This document shows positions 15,746 through 25,697 of a DNA stretch of 60,612 nucleotides, in pieces (within the stretch, counting starts at the first letter, position 1; the number at the start of each line of letters is the position of its first letter). A program made the translations under genes and the position numbers. The notes below the pieces were generated by a model that did no database searches, had not been told where the DNA came from, and saw nothing but the letters and a program-made list of their open reading frames with translations. The stretch is from Actinomycetota bacterium (lineage in GTDB: Bacteria > Actinomycetota > Acidimicrobiia > Acidimicrobiales > UBA8592). The stretch spans positions 1 to 60,612 of the forward strand of contig CACFFD010000004.1 of assembly GCA_902565595.1 (NCBI GenBank). Reading direction: 5' to 3'.

Positions 15746-18136
15746 GTGAACTCGGAAATCTTTGACGGTTTAAATTCCGACGAAGTTGCAGCACGTAATA
15801 AAAAAGGACAAACCAATAAAGCTCCTGAGACCACTTCGCGCTCTATGTCTGAAATAGTTTACGCTAATGTGTTCAATCCAGTGAACGCCATAATGCTGGC
15901 GCTCTTTGTGCTAATTCTTATAGCTGGATTTCCTGCCGATGGGCTTTTTGTAGGGGTTGTGATCGGCAATAGCGTAATTGGTGTCTCACAAGAAGTGTAC
16001 GCTAGGCGTGAATTGATGAAGCTACAGCTACTTAATGCCCCAAATGTTCGCGTCAGGAGAGACGGTGAGGAGATAGAAATAGAATCTGAAGAAATTGTCT
16101 TAGATGATTTATTAGTCATAAGCGCAGGCGATCAAGTAGTTGTTGATGGAGATGTTATCGGGTCCAATAGCTTGGAAATTGATGAGTCTCTCCTAACAGG
16201 TGAGTCAGATGCAATAGTGAAAGAGCCAGGCGATAAGCTCCTTTCTGGAAGTTTCGTCAACGCTGGATCTGGAACATATCAGGCCAAGCGAATCGGAGCA
16301 GATTCATACGCTAATTCCCTAGCTATGGAAGCGAAGCGGTTTGAGCTAGTGGATAGTGAGCTTCGGAAAGGTATCAACACTATTTTGCGCGTGTTAATGT
16401 TCCTCATTCCACCAGCCGGAGCTTTATTACTTGTCTCATTGTTCGATGCTGAAGATCGTTGGCAGGAAGCACTGCAAGGATCAGTCGCTGCTGCTGTAGC
16501 TATGGTTCCAGATGGGTTGGTGCTCTTGACCAGTCTCTCCTTTGTCGCCGGTGTAGTTACTATTGCCAAACGTAAAGCACTAGCTAAAGAGTTAGCCACT
16601 GTTGAGCTTCTAGCGCGTGTTGACACTTTATGCCTCGACAAGACAGGAACTATCACAACTGGAGAGATAGGATACGGTGGTTTAGAGGTATTTCCAGAGG
16701 TTGAGAAGAATTTCGCTATCTCTGCAGTTGGTGCGGTCGCTCACAGTGATCCAAATCCGAACCCGACAATGGCAGCAGTAGCTCAGAGCCATGATGCCCC
16801 TCCTGATTGGAAAGTCATCAACGTCGAACCTTTTAGCTCTGCACGAAAATGGTCATCGGCTGAATTTGAGGGGAAGGGTACTTTCTTTGTAGGTGCGCCT
16901 GATATCTTGATCCATCAATCATTCGAAGAAGCTGCAAGTTCGGCACAGAAGTATGCCGAAACTGGTCGTCGAGTCCTCGCCCTTTGTATGAGCAGTCAGC
17001 CCTATAATTCTAAACTTCCTGATGACCTAAGCCCTCTATCCCTTATTCTGCTCGATGACACCGTCAGAGACGATGCTCCAGAGATACTCAAGTTCTTCTC
17101 TGATCAAGGCGTTGAGCTGAAAGTTATTTCAGGTGATAATACGGCGACAGTTGCGACAGTTGCGGAGCGAGCAGGCGTGCCAAATGCCCATCTCAACGTT
17201 GATGCTCGAACTCTGACTGATGAATCGAAGCTATCTGAAGCGATTAAACAATCAACTGTCTTTGGTCGAGTCACTCCACACCAGAAACGTTCTATGGTTG
17301 CTGCTCTTCAGAATGAAGGGCACGTAGTAGCGATGACTGGGGATGGTGTGAACGATGTACTTGCCTTAAAAGACGCTGATATGGGAATAGCAATGGGAAG
17401 TGGGAGTTCAGCATCTCGTGGAGTTGCTCAGCTCGTTCTTTTGGACAATAGGTTTTCGACGCTTCCTGAAGTACTTGCTCAGGGGAGGAAGGTTATTAAC
17501 AACATCGAGAGAGTGGCTAATCTCTTTGTAACTAAAGCTGCCTACGCACTTCTATTGACAGCAATAATCGGCATCCAAGGTGTTGAATTCCCATTCCTGC
17601 CAAGGCAACTGACTTTGATAGGTTCGTTTAGCATCGGACTACCGGGTCTAGTTTTGGCTCTTGCTCCGAATACTAATTTAGTGCGCCCAGGCTTCCTAAA
17701 AAGAGTGATTCGTTTCTCACTTCCTGCTGGAGTTATAGCAGCTATCTCAGCTTGGGTTGTTTATATTAAATCGCGAGAATGGGCTGGTACAAATATAAGT
17801 ATTGGGGAATTGGCAGAAGCTCGAACAGCCTCTACGATAACCCTCCTTTTAATAGGACTAGTCGTTCTAGTGGTTGTATCGCGCCCACTTCGGATCTGGA
17901 AAATTGGTTTAGCGGTTGCTATGGCTGGACTACAGGCTTGCATTATTGCTCTGCCATTTACGAGAAACTACTTTGCGTTGGAGTGGGTCGATGGAAGAAC
18001 TTGGGGCTGCATTGCTATTGTTGTAGCGATCGCTAGTGCTCTCATTAGTGCTCTCCCCTATCTTATTCCAGGTATCTTGCCTCCTAAGGAAAGCGAAGGA
18101 ACTCCTCAAACTGAGGAGAATGGGGCTACAAGCTGA
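15746..18136 (+). CDS. ctpE: CtpE-like P-type cation-transporting ATPase
   Basis: I start at GTG 15746, four bases after GGAGGG; an upstream TTG would place the ribosome site inside the gene. The 796-residue protein has 'DESLLTGESD' (actuator-domain region), the phosphorylated Asp298 in 'DKTGTIT', 'SGDN' and 'MTGDGVNDVLALKDADMGIAMGSG' (hinge). About eight to ten membrane helices lie at roughly 40-85, 215-275 and 600-785. Length and the segment 'NSVIGVSQEVYARREL' resemble M. tuberculosis CtpE, linked to Ca2+ uptake. It lacks the N-terminal metal-binding domain of copper ATPases. Ion specificity is inferred. Confidence 0.87.
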   Translation: MNSEIFDGLNSDEVAARNKKGQTNKAPETTSRSMSEIVYANVFNPVNAIMLALFVLILIAGFPADGLFVGVVIGNSVIGVSQEVYARRELMKLQLLNAPNVRVRRDGEEIEIESEEIVLDDLLVISAGDQVVVDGDVIGSNSLEIDESLLTGESDAIVKEPGDKLLSGSFVNAGSGTYQAKRIGADSYANSLAMEAKRFELVDSELRKGINTILRVLMFLIPPAGALLLVSLFDAEDRWQEALQGSVAAAVAMVPDGLVLLTSLSFVAGVVTIAKRKALAKELATVELLARVDTLCLDKTGTITTGEIGYGGLEVFPEVEKNFAISAVGAVAHSDPNPNPTMAAVAQSHDAPPDWKVINVEPFSSARKWSSAEFEGKGTFFVGAPDILIHQSFEEAASSAQKYAETGRRVLALCMSSQPYNSKLPDDLSPLSLILLDDTVRDDAPEILKFFSDQGVELKVISGDNTATVATVAERAGVPNAHLNVDARTLTDESKLSEAIKQSTVFGRVTPHQKRSMVAALQNEGHVVAMTGDGVNDVLALKDADMGIAMGSGSSASRGVAQLVLLDNRFSTLPEVLAQGRKVINNIERVANLFVTKAAYALLLTAIIGIQGVEFPFLPRQLTLIGSFSIGLPGLVLALAPNTNLVRPGFLKRVIRFSLPAGVIAAISAWVVYIKSREWAGTNISIGELAEARTASTITLLLIGLVVLVVVSRPLRIWKIGLAVAMAGLQACIIALPFTRNYFALEWVDGRTWGCIAIVVAIASALISALPYLIPGILPPKESEGTPQTEENGATS

Positions 18137-18174
18137 CCTAAGATAGTCATACGTTTCGTGACAAAGGAAGTCTT

Positions 18175-19248
18175 ATGACAACAGATCTCAACACAGAAAA
18201 ACTATCTGCATTCGGCAAAAAAATTGGAAGTATCCTAAACGGTGCCGCCGCAGCGCTGATGATCAGCGTTGGCCACAAGGTTCGACTGTTTGACGTAATG
18301 TCAGATATAGGGGCTTGTTCGAGCGTAAAACTAGCTGATTCAGCTGAACTTGACGAACGATATGTTCGTGAGTGGCTTGGAGCTATGACCACCGCAGGAA
18401 TTGTCTCATACGATGCTCTAAGAGACCTTTATAGTCTTCCTAAAGAACATGCTGCGATGCTGACAAGATCTGCGGGTCCTAGGAACCAGTCTCTCTATAT
18501 GCAATATATTCCCTTGCTTGCACAGGTAGAAGATCAAATTGTAGAGCACTTTAAATCTGGAGGTGGTGTTCCATACAGTGAATACACGACGTTTCACGCT
18601 GTCATGGCTGAGGCTAGCGCAGCCCGTTTTGATAATCTTTTAATCCAAACCGTACTCCCTCTTGTTCCAGATATTGGAAAGCATCTGGAAAGTGGCATCA
18701 ATGTTGCTGATGTTGGCTGTGGATCCGGTCATGCTGTAAACGTCATGGCACAGAATTTTCCCAATAGCACTTTTACAGGGATAGATTTTTCATCTGAGGC
18801 GATCGGAGTCGCACGCAATGAGGCCGAGCAATTGGGATTAGGGAATGTTGAATTTCTAGAGCAGGATGCAGCTGATCTTCAGCTGAAGGAGGCCTTTGAT
18901 TTCATCACAACATTCGACGCTGTACATGACCAAGCCCAACCACGACAGATGGTCGCCGGAATTTTTGCAAGCTTAAAACCCGGAGGTTATTGGTTATGCG
19001 CAGACCTGTGCGCATCTAGCCACTTGGGTGAAAACCTTGACCATCCAATTGGAACATTTGGATATACGGTTTCTTGCATGCATTGCATGTCAGTGTCGCT
19101 GGCATACGACGGTGAAGGCCTCGGAGCGATGTGGGGAGCGCAAAAAGCTCGGGAAATCTTCACTGATGCTGGGTTTAGCCTAGAAGAAGTGGCACGAGTA
19201 GACGGCGATGCAGGAAATAACTACTACCTTTGCAGGCGCCCACTGTAG
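18175..19248 (+). CDS. SAM-dependent methyltransferase with N-terminal winged helix (Rv2258c-like)
   Basis: The first 100 residues look like the dimerising winged-helix domain of small-molecule O-methyltransferases ('LADSAELDERYVREWLGAMTTAGIV'). The class I methyltransferase fold follows: 'VADVGCGSGHAVNVMA' (about 177-192), 'FTGIDFSSEAIGVARNEA' and 'FITTFDAVHDQAQP' in place of the post-II motif. The C-terminal 'CMHCMSVSLAYDGEGLGAMWG' is characteristic of this actinobacterial family. The substrate is unknown. It stands 38 bases after the P-type ATPase with AAAGGAAG before the ATG. Confidence 0.82.
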   Translation: MTTDLNTEKLSAFGKKIGSILNGAAAALMISVGHKVRLFDVMSDIGACSSVKLADSAELDERYVREWLGAMTTAGIVSYDALRDLYSLPKEHAAMLTRSAGPRNQSLYMQYIPLLAQVEDQIVEHFKSGGGVPYSEYTTFHAVMAEASAARFDNLLIQTVLPLVPDIGKHLESGINVADVGCGSGHAVNVMAQNFPNSTFTGIDFSSEAIGVARNEAEQLGLGNVEFLEQDAADLQLKEAFDFITTFDAVHDQAQPRQMVAGIFASLKPGGYWLCADLCASSHLGENLDHPIGTFGYTVSCMHCMSVSLAYDGEGLGAMWGAQKAREIFTDAGFSLEEVARVDGDAGNNYYLCRRPL

Positions 19249-19277
19249 CGGGTGCCTATAGCGCTTTGAGATGAGAG

Positions 19278-20738
19278 CTAACTCGGCCAGTTGATCGCTT
19301 GAACTTCGCTATATGCTTCAAGACCCCATCTGCCTCTATCTCGGCCAACTCCAGACATCTTGAATCCTCCAAATGGAGCGTACATGTGTGGAGCAATACT
19401 ATTGAGCGCCACATTCCCACTTTCTAACTTCTTTCCTATCTCGTAAGCTCGCGTGGTGTTGCCTGCATAAACGTAACTAAACAACCCGTAGTCGCTGCTA
19501 TTAGCTAATTCAACAGCATGGTCATCTCCGTCATGTGGCATAACAACTACAACTGGGCCGAACGCTTCCTCTTGCACTACGTGCATGTCTGGAGTGCATC
19601 CTGCAAGCAAAGTCGGTGCAACAAAAAACCCGTCTCTTTGTGGGCGGCTGCCACCCACAATGACATCAGCTCCATCATCTATTCCGGATTGGATGAAGGC
19701 TTCGACACGGTCACGATGAGATTCTGTTATGACAGGTCCTACGAGGGTAGCTTCTTCTCGGGCATCTCCTACAGTCATAAATTCTGAGACAGCACTTAAA
19801 GCCTCGATCGTGGACTCGTATATTTCTCTATGGCAAATCACTCTTGTTGGGGCTGTACAAATTTGTCCACTGTGAAAACCCCATACGCTTGCTATTCCAC
19901 CGACCGCTGCCTGGACATCGCAATCCTCGGTCATGATTAGTGCACCTTTTCCGCCCAATTCCATAAGAAGCCGCTTCATAGTCTTCCCTCCAGCTTCCAT
20001 GATTTTGGCTCCGACCTGAGAACTCCCAGTGAAAGAGATCATATTCACATCTTTTGTATCTACGAGCGCAGAGCCTATTTCTGGACTTGAGCCAACAATT
20101 ACATTGACGACGCCTGGAGGAAAAATTTCGTTTAAAACCTCGCCAAGTTTGATTATTGCCAAGGGATCTTGTGGTGCGGGTTTGATCACCACGGTATTGC
20201 CCATCGCTAGTGCTGGTGCGATTTTCCCCGCCACGTTCACCAGTGGGAAATTGTAGGGAGTTATACAAGCAACTACACCTGCTGGTTGACGAAGGACGTT
20301 ACCGGTGATTAGTGATTCTGGCGCTAATGCACTCGCTGCTGAATAGATAGGAGGAAGAGGTTGGTTCATTTCAGAAGGTTTAGAGTAATAGCGAAACCGA
20401 TCTATGAAGGCTCCTGCTACTTGCATTGTTCGGGCAACCTTTATAGTTGCCCCTGTTTCAGCCTGAACGAGATCTACCCAATCTTCGCATTGTGCCTCTA
20501 TCACGTCTGCTGCGCGCCCAAGAAATTCACAGCGTTGTTCCATAGAAAGTGCCTTCCATGAGCCGAGTGCTTCTTTCGCTGCTGCCGCAGCCGCTAAAGC
20601 ATGCTCACCTGTTGCTTCCGGAGCACGTCCAATAACCTGGGTTGTATTTGGGTCCACAATGTCATAGTGGTCTTGTGTGGAAATCCGTTCTCCATCGATA
20701 AGAATTCTCCACTCCTCATCAACATCAATTTTGCTCAC
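19278..20738 (-). CDS. NAD(P)-dependent aldehyde dehydrogenase
   Basis: This is a standard-length ALDH of 486 residues. Visible are 'TPYNFPL' (about 160), 'FTGSSQVG' (about 236), the general base Glu260 in 'ELGGKG', the nucleophile Cys294 in 'GQICTA' and 'EEAFGPVVVV' (about 390). It oxidises an aldehyde to the acid; the substrate is not predictable. It is divergent from the amidohydrolase gene at 20835, and the two may share the promoter region. It is the only gene of its transcription unit, since the convergent methyltransferase ends 29 bases away. Confidence 0.92.
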   Translation of the reverse strand: MSKIDVDEEWRILIDGERISTQDHYDIVDPNTTQVIGRAPEATGEHALAAAAAAKEALGSWKALSMEQRCEFLGRAADVIEAQCEDWVDLVQAETGATIKVARTMQVAGAFIDRFRYYSKPSEMNQPLPPIYSAASALAPESLITGNVLRQPAGVVACITPYNFPLVNVAGKIAPALAMGNTVVIKPAPQDPLAIIKLGEVLNEIFPPGVVNVIVGSSPEIGSALVDTKDVNMISFTGSSQVGAKIMEAGGKTMKRLLMELGGKGALIMTEDCDVQAAVGGIASVWGFHSGQICTAPTRVICHREIYESTIEALSAVSEFMTVGDAREEATLVGPVITESHRDRVEAFIQSGIDDGADVIVGGSRPQRDGFFVAPTLLAGCTPDMHVVQEEAFGPVVVVMPHDGDDHAVELANSSDYGLFSYVYAGNTTRAYEIGKKLESGNVALNSIAPHMYAPFGGFKMSGVGRDRGRWGLEAYSEVQAINWPS

Positions 20739-20804
20739 TATGCGCTCCTTCTTTGAACCTTTATAAACCTTAACTGCCTCATTGAGAATACAACCTTAGA
20801 TGAA

Positions 20805-20819
20805 CTAACGTATCGTTAG
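20805..20819. promoter_or_regulatory. Palindrome touching the amidohydrolase ribosome site, candidate operator
   Basis: CTAACG-TAT-CGTTAG is a perfect repeat with six-base arms. Its last base is the first G of the AGGAGGG ribosome region before the gene at 20835, and it lies between two divergent catabolic genes. A repressor bound here would block both initiation and, as RNA, the ribosome site. This is a candidate only. Confidence 0.35.
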
Positions 20820-20834
20820 GAGGGTGAGGTAGCA

Positions 20835-22553
20835 ATGTTTGATCTACTTATCAAAGGCGCTGAGATAATTGACGGGACTGGAAGCAGCCGCTTCATTGGT
20901 GATGTTGGTGTCTCTGGAGACCGGATTTTGGATATCGGAAAACTAAATGGAGCAACAGCAACCCAAACTATCGAAGCTAAGGGGAAAGTGCTCGCACCAG
21001 GATTTGTAGATGTCCACACGCATCTTGATGCTCAGGTTTTTTGGGATGATACTCTTTCTCCCTCCCCTCTTCATGGTGTGACTACAGTTATCGGAGGCAA
21101 TTGTGGGTTCACAATAGCGCCATTAGGGGATGACCCTTCCGTAGGCGATTATCTTATGCGGATGCTCTCAAGAGTTGAAGGAATGCCTTTGAAATGCCTT
21201 CAGGAAGGTGTTCCGTGGAATTGGAGATCAACCAGCGAATACTTTGACGCTATTGGGGAAAATCTTTCTATCAATGCCGGATTTAAGATCGGCCATAGTG
21301 CGTTGAGGCGTGTAGTGATGGGCGCAGCTTCAACTGAACGAGAATGCACGGCCGAGGAGCTAGGGGCGATGCAGGAACTTCTCAGAGAAGGGCTCGAAGC
21401 AGGAGGTATTGGATTTTCTTCATCATGGTCTCGAACGCATAATGACCCCTTTGGGAAGATGGTCCCGAGCAGATACGCCAATCGGGAGGAAATGATCTCC
21501 CTGTGTAGTGTTCTCTCTGAATTTGAAGGGACTTCAGTAGAGTTCATACCATCACTCGGCCCCTTCGAACCTTGGGCGATGGAATTAATGAGCGATATGT
21601 CCGTAGCTGCAAATAGCCCCCTGAATTGGAATGTTTTGAATGTCAACGCTCGTACCCTTGAAGCTGGAAAGGCCAAACTGGAAGCTGGTGATGTTGCAGC
21701 AGCCAATGGAGGGAAGGTAGTCGCACTGACAGTTCCAATGACCTTGGCCCTTCACCTAAATTTTTTGGGTGGCTTTGTCCTCGATGCGCTACCTGAGTGG
21801 GAAAATTTCATTCTTTCATCTAAGGAAGAGAAACTAGCAGCTCTTCGTGACCCTGATACACGAAAAGCACTTGATGACAATGCACAACAAGATGGACCTT
21901 TACGAAATGTGGCTCATTGGGGTGCGAAAACAATCTTCCACACTAAGGCTCCAGAAAATGCCGGATATGTTGGGAAAACTGTCTATGAAATCTCTGAAAT
22001 TACAGGCGAAAGCCCATGGAATACGTTGGTAGACATCGCTATTGCCGATGACCTAGAAACATCATTTGGAAATCCGGTCAATGATGAGCCCGATGCTGAT
22101 TGGGAAGCCCGTGTCGAAATTTGGAGAGATTCTCGTGCAGTGATTGGAGCGTCCGATGCTGGAGCACATCTCGATCTTTTTCTAAGCTCAAATTATTCAA
22201 CGTACATGCTGGGTGAAGCTGTTCGGAAGCGTTCTTTACTTCCACTCGAGGAGGCTATTCACCTTCTCACTGAAGTACCAGCGAACCTTTATGGTCTTCG
22301 AGACAGAGGAACATTAACTAAAGGGTCCTTTGCTGACATGATAATTTTGGATGAGTCAACGGTAGGGTCAAATCCGATATCTGTCCGAAATGACCTGCCA
22401 TTGGGAGCGCAGCGACTATTCGCAGATGCAGCAGGAATTGAAAGTGTGTTCTGCAATGGAAAGGAGATAGTGAAGCAGGGAGATTTCACTGATGCTCGGC
22501 CAGGAACCCTTCTTCGATCTGGCACACATACTGAGAATCCCTCTCTTGACTGA
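20835..22553 (+). CDS. Amidohydrolase of the N-acyl-D-amino-acid deacylase type
   Basis: The 572-residue protein begins 'MFDLLIKGAEIIDGTGSSRF', a usual start for D-aminoacylases. Metal-binding HxH is at 61-63 ('GFVDVHTHLDAQVFWD'), then 'HGVTTVIGGNCGF'. Near the C-terminus are 'SDAGAHLDLF' and 'YGLRDRGTLTKGSFADMIILD'. It should hydrolyse an amide or related C-N bond in the cytoplasm; many environmental members have unknown substrates. The ATG has GGAGGGTGAGG upstream. A thiolase follows after 74 bases on the same strand. Confidence 0.85.
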   Translation: MFDLLIKGAEIIDGTGSSRFIGDVGVSGDRILDIGKLNGATATQTIEAKGKVLAPGFVDVHTHLDAQVFWDDTLSPSPLHGVTTVIGGNCGFTIAPLGDDPSVGDYLMRMLSRVEGMPLKCLQEGVPWNWRSTSEYFDAIGENLSINAGFKIGHSALRRVVMGAASTERECTAEELGAMQELLREGLEAGGIGFSSSWSRTHNDPFGKMVPSRYANREEMISLCSVLSEFEGTSVEFIPSLGPFEPWAMELMSDMSVAANSPLNWNVLNVNARTLEAGKAKLEAGDVAAANGGKVVALTVPMTLALHLNFLGGFVLDALPEWENFILSSKEEKLAALRDPDTRKALDDNAQQDGPLRNVAHWGAKTIFHTKAPENAGYVGKTVYEISEITGESPWNTLVDIAIADDLETSFGNPVNDEPDADWEARVEIWRDSRAVIGASDAGAHLDLFLSSNYSTYMLGEAVRKRSLLPLEEAIHLLTEVPANLYGLRDRGTLTKGSFADMIILDESTVGSNPISVRNDLPLGAQRLFADAAGIESVFCNGKEIVKQGDFTDARPGTLLRSGTHTENPSLD

Positions 22554-22627
22554 TTTCTTCAATCTGGCTTTCACATCCTCTAAACACAGAGAGTATTGTT
22601 CAAAATACACAAAGGTAGGAGAGGAAT

Positions 22628-23833
22628 ATGGCTGAACCCGTAATTGTCGCAACTGCACGAACCCCTATAGGGCGCGCAGCAAAGGGAAGTCTCATAGATG
22701 TCAGACCCGATGATATGTCCGCTTTCATCGTGAAAGACGTTTTAAATAAAGTCGAAGGTCTTGATCCAGCAGAAGTAGAAGATATTATCTGGGGGATCGG
22801 ACAGCCCGGAGGAGAGGGCGGCTTCAATATTGGTCGAATTATTGCTGTAATGAACGATATGGAAGTCCCTGGCGTTACCGTTAACCGTTACTGTTCTTCT
22901 TCGTTGCAGACAATACGTATGGCAGCTCATGCCATTAAAGCAGATGAGGGCGACTGTTTCGTGGCTGGTGGTGTTGAAACAGTCAGCCGATACATGAATG
23001 GCGCAGCTGACACTGGATCCCATAACGAAAAGTTCTCAGCTGCTGAGCAGCGAAGCGCTGAAAGAACAACTGGCGATGGAGGAGAATGGACTGCTCCTGA
23101 TGGATTGCCGGATGTTTACATAGCGATGGGGCAAACAGCTGAAAATGTTGCCGAGCATCTCGGTATATCGCGTGAACGTCAAGATGAATTTGGTGTTCGC
23201 TCTCAGAACAGAGCTGAAGAAGCAATGAAGCGCGGATTCTTTGAGCAAGAAATTACCCCATATGCACTACCTGACGGTACTGTCGTGTCGAAAGATGACG
23301 GGATCCGAGAAGGAACGACACTGGAAGGCGTCTCTCAACTGAATCCCGTCTTCCGCCCTGAGGGCACCATCACCGCTGGAAACGCATGCCCATTAAATGA
23401 TGGAGCTTCAGCTGTTGTTGTGATGAGTGATACACGAGCTAAAGAACTAGGTATTCAACCTCTCGCTCGAATAGTTGCCAGCGGTGTCTCTGCGTTAAAC
23501 CCTGAAATAATGGGGCTTGGGCCAATTGAGGCTTGCCGGCAGGTTCTGGATAGAGCAGGGATGCAGATAAGTGATATTGACCTTGTCGAAATAAACGAGG
23601 CTTTTGCTGTCCAAGTGCTTGGTTCAGCTGACGCGCTTGGAATTGATATCGATGGACAATTAAACGTTAATGGTGGCGCTATAGCCTTAGGCCATCCATT
23701 TGGAATGACTGGCTCTCGTATCATGACGACGCTGATCAATAGTTTGCAAGACTCCGATAAACAGTTTGGTCTTGAAACCATGTGTGTCGGTGGTGGTCAA
23801 GGCATGGCAATGATAGTAGAGCGGCTTAGCTAG
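22628..23833 (+). CDS. Acetyl-CoA C-acyltransferase (thiolase)
   Basis: This 401-residue thiolase has nucleophile Cys89 in '[10 protein letters not shown]', the His motif '[17 protein letters not shown]' near 345 and the second Cys in 'MCVGGGQGM' near 382. '[23 protein letters not shown]' is typical of degradative thiolases. It cleaves 3-ketoacyl-CoA to acetyl-CoA and a shortened acyl-CoA. It differs clearly from the FadA5-like thiolase of the steroid locus, so it probably serves general fatty-acid oxidation or the neighbouring catabolic genes. GTAGGAGAGG precedes the ATG. Confidence 0.92.
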   Translation: MAEPVIVATARTPIGRAAKGSLIDVRPDDMSAFIVKDVLNKVEGLDPAEVEDIIWGIGQPGGEGGFNIGRIIAVMNDMEVPGVTVNRYCSSSLQTIRMAAHAIKADEGDCFVAGGVETVSRYMNGAADTGSHNEKFSAAEQRSAERTTGDGGEWTAPDGLPDVYIAMGQTAENVAEHLGISRERQDEFGVRSQNRAEEAMKRGFFEQEITPYALPDGTVVSKDDGIREGTTLEGVSQLNPVFRPEGTITAGNACPLNDGASAVVVMSDTRAKELGIQPLARIVASGVSALNPEIMGLGPIEACRQVLDRAGMQISDIDLVEINEAFAVQVLGSADALGIDIDGQLNVNGGAIALGHPFGMTGSRIMTTLINSLQDSDKQFGLETMCVGGGQGMAMIVERLS

Positions 23834-23854
23834 CCCAAAAGAAATTTTTCTAGA

Positions 23855-24688
23855 TCAATCGGCAAGGTTCCAGATATCTCTGGCATTGCCTCCTATTGGG
23901 CCTGTTGCTTCGGCCCCTAGTGAATCAGTCGCTTTAACGCCCAGTTCGACAAGCTGCTTATACGATCGGTTATACGTTTGTGCATAATCTGATCCCCAAA
24001 CGAGTCGTGAGGACCCAAATGATCTTGCAAGCATCGGGAAAAGATCCTTCAACTTTCGACCAGCCGTTACCCATGAATCGATGTTTAATGTCGTCACTTT
24101 TAAGATAACGTTTGGGTACTTCTTCAGGCCTATTAGTTGCCTTGTTACTGGGTTCTCTATCTGATGAAGAGGAGCAAAGCCACAATGATCGAGAACAATC
24201 AAATGGTCGGTGTGGGTTTCTGCGCATTTCTTCACTTCTGGAAGTTCTTCAGGAAGGACGCAAATACCAATAGTCATTCTGAGTTCATTGGCAGCATCCC
24301 AAAGCGGTGAAATCATATTGGATGCTATCCAGGATTCTTCGGGAGTGGGTATCGAGAAAAGCCTAAGGCCGACCACACTGTCTCTTGAGAGGGTATTGAG
24401 GTTACTGATTACTTTGGGGTGAAATGGGTCAATAATAGCCACGGGAACTAAGCGTTTATGTGTTTCTGTGACAGAGCAGATGTAGCTGTTATCTGTCCCA
24501 TATGCACCATGAGGCTGCACCAACAATCCTCTCTCAACACCTGCTTTTTGCATCATCGGAAGGAATGATCTTGCACTTGGAGCATTTTCGATCCAATCCG
24601 CTCCGGGGTGAGTGAATCCAGTCAAGGGAAACTTTTCTCTATCTGGCGAAACTAAATGAATGTGGGTATCGATGATCATAAATCGCAT
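23855..24688 (-). CDS. Amidohydrolase-2 family metal-dependent hydrolase
   Basis: The 277-residue TIM-barrel protein starts 'MRFMIIDTHIHL', where HxH gives the first metal ligands. 'VLDHCGFAP' near residue 170 and 'LVWGSDYAQTY' near 235 supply the later His and Asp positions. The family (PF04909 type) includes decarboxylases and lactonases such as LigI and ACMSD. The reaction here is not determined. The ATG at 24679 is an alternative start, because the AAGG is very close to the first ATG. It ends convergently with the thiolase, 21 bases apart, and is divergent from the SDR at 24789. Confidence 0.8.
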   Translation of the reverse strand: MRFMIIDTHIHLVSPDREKFPLTGFTHPGADWIENAPSARSFLPMMQKAGVERGLLVQPHGAYGTDNSYICSVTETHKRLVPVAIIDPFHPKVISNLNTLSRDSVVGLRLFSIPTPEESWIASNMISPLWDAANELRMTIGICVLPEELPEVKKCAETHTDHLIVLDHCGFAPLHQIENPVTRQLIGLKKYPNVILKVTTLNIDSWVTAGRKLKDLFPMLARSFGSSRLVWGSDYAQTYNRSYKQLVELGVKATDSLGAEATGPIGGNARDIWNLAD

Positions 24689-24788
24689 ACCTTACTCGGC
24701 TTTAGGCCATGGTGCATTTTTACTTTTAGGGTGTTTTGGGTCTCACATATCAGGCTAAGATCACGATTTGAGAGAATTGGAGAAGTTC

Positions 24789-25676
24789 ATGGGCCGCTTA
24801 GAAGGAAAAGTAGCGATAGTAACTGGTGGAGGCAGCGGTGTCGGAAGAGAACACGCCCTGTTGCTGGCCTCAGAAGGTGCAAAGATTGTTGTAAACGATC
24901 TTGGTAATAATGCTGAATCCACTGCTGAAGAAATACGTGATTCCGGCGGTGAAGCAATAAGTGTTTTAGGGGATGTAGCTAAATGGGAAACTGGGGAGAA
25001 GCTGGTTGCAGCGGCGGTCGATTCGTTTGGGGACGTACATATTCTGATCAACAATGCGGGTATTCTTCGTGACGCTATGAGCTTCTCAATGACCGAAGAG
25101 CAGTTCGATGAGGTTATCGCCGTGCACCTCAAGGGGCATTTTGTTTGTGCTCGAGCAGTAGCAGTGTATTGGAGAGATGCAGCAAAGTCCGGAAGCGAAA
25201 CGCCTAGAAGGATCATTCATACAAGTAGCGAATCGGGCTTATTTGGTGGGCCGGCTCAATCGAATTATGCTTCGGCGAAAGGGGGGATACTAACTCTGTC
25301 TATTACTTTAGGAAGAGAACTATCCAAATATGGGGTGACCACGAATGTAGTAGCCCCTAGAGCACGAACAGGATTAACAGACTATATCCAGTCGATGGCT
25401 GCTCCAGATAATCCAGAAGAGTTTGACGTCTATGATCCTGCTAATGTGTCCCCTTTCGTTGTTTGGCTATGCACGGATGAAGCTCAAGAAGTCAATGGTC
25501 AAGCATTTATTGTTGGGGGGAGCGGTATTTGGTGGATGCGCAACTGGTCGCACCAGAATAGTGTGAAACTAGACGCAGAGAGATGGACGTTAACTAATAT
25601 CGACGATCATAGGGAACTTCTATTCGGAGATCTGGAAACTGGCATACCTAAATTCGATGCTCCCCCATTTTCGTAG
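24789..25676 (+). CDS. SDR of the MFE-2 hydroxyacyl-CoA dehydrogenase type
   Basis: I take the ATG at 24789, with GGAGAAG upstream, over a TTG at 24768; this gives 295 residues. It has 'TGGGSGVGREHA' near residue 12, 'VVNDLGNNAEST' near 36, 'HLKGHF' near 113 and catalytic 'YASAKGG' near 160. It resembles the SDR at 9135-10055 in its motifs and in having a C-terminal extension ('GIWWMRNWSHQNSVKLDAERWTL'), so the two are probably paralogues. It likely oxidises a 3-hydroxyacyl-CoA. It could work with the thiolase at 22628, though it is not in the same transcription unit. Confidence 0.82.
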   Translation: MGRLEGKVAIVTGGGSGVGREHALLLASEGAKIVVNDLGNNAESTAEEIRDSGGEAISVLGDVAKWETGEKLVAAAVDSFGDVHILINNAGILRDAMSFSMTEEQFDEVIAVHLKGHFVCARAVAVYWRDAAKSGSETPRRIIHTSSESGLFGGPAQSNYASAKGGILTLSITLGRELSKYGVTTNVVAPRARTGLTDYIQSMAAPDNPEEFDVYDPANVSPFVVWLCTDEAQEVNGQAFIVGGSGIWWMRNWSHQNSVKLDAERWTLTNIDDHRELLFGDLETGIPKFDAPPFS

Positions 25677-25697
25677 ACTCCTGAACTTCAAAAACCT

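Noticed and set aside
19828-20268. A 146-codon minus-strand frame in another phase of the aldehyde dehydrogenase gene.
   Set aside because: The composition (many Arg, Asn, Gly, Trp) is what a shifted reading of a coding gene gives; the ALDH frame carries all catalytic motifs.
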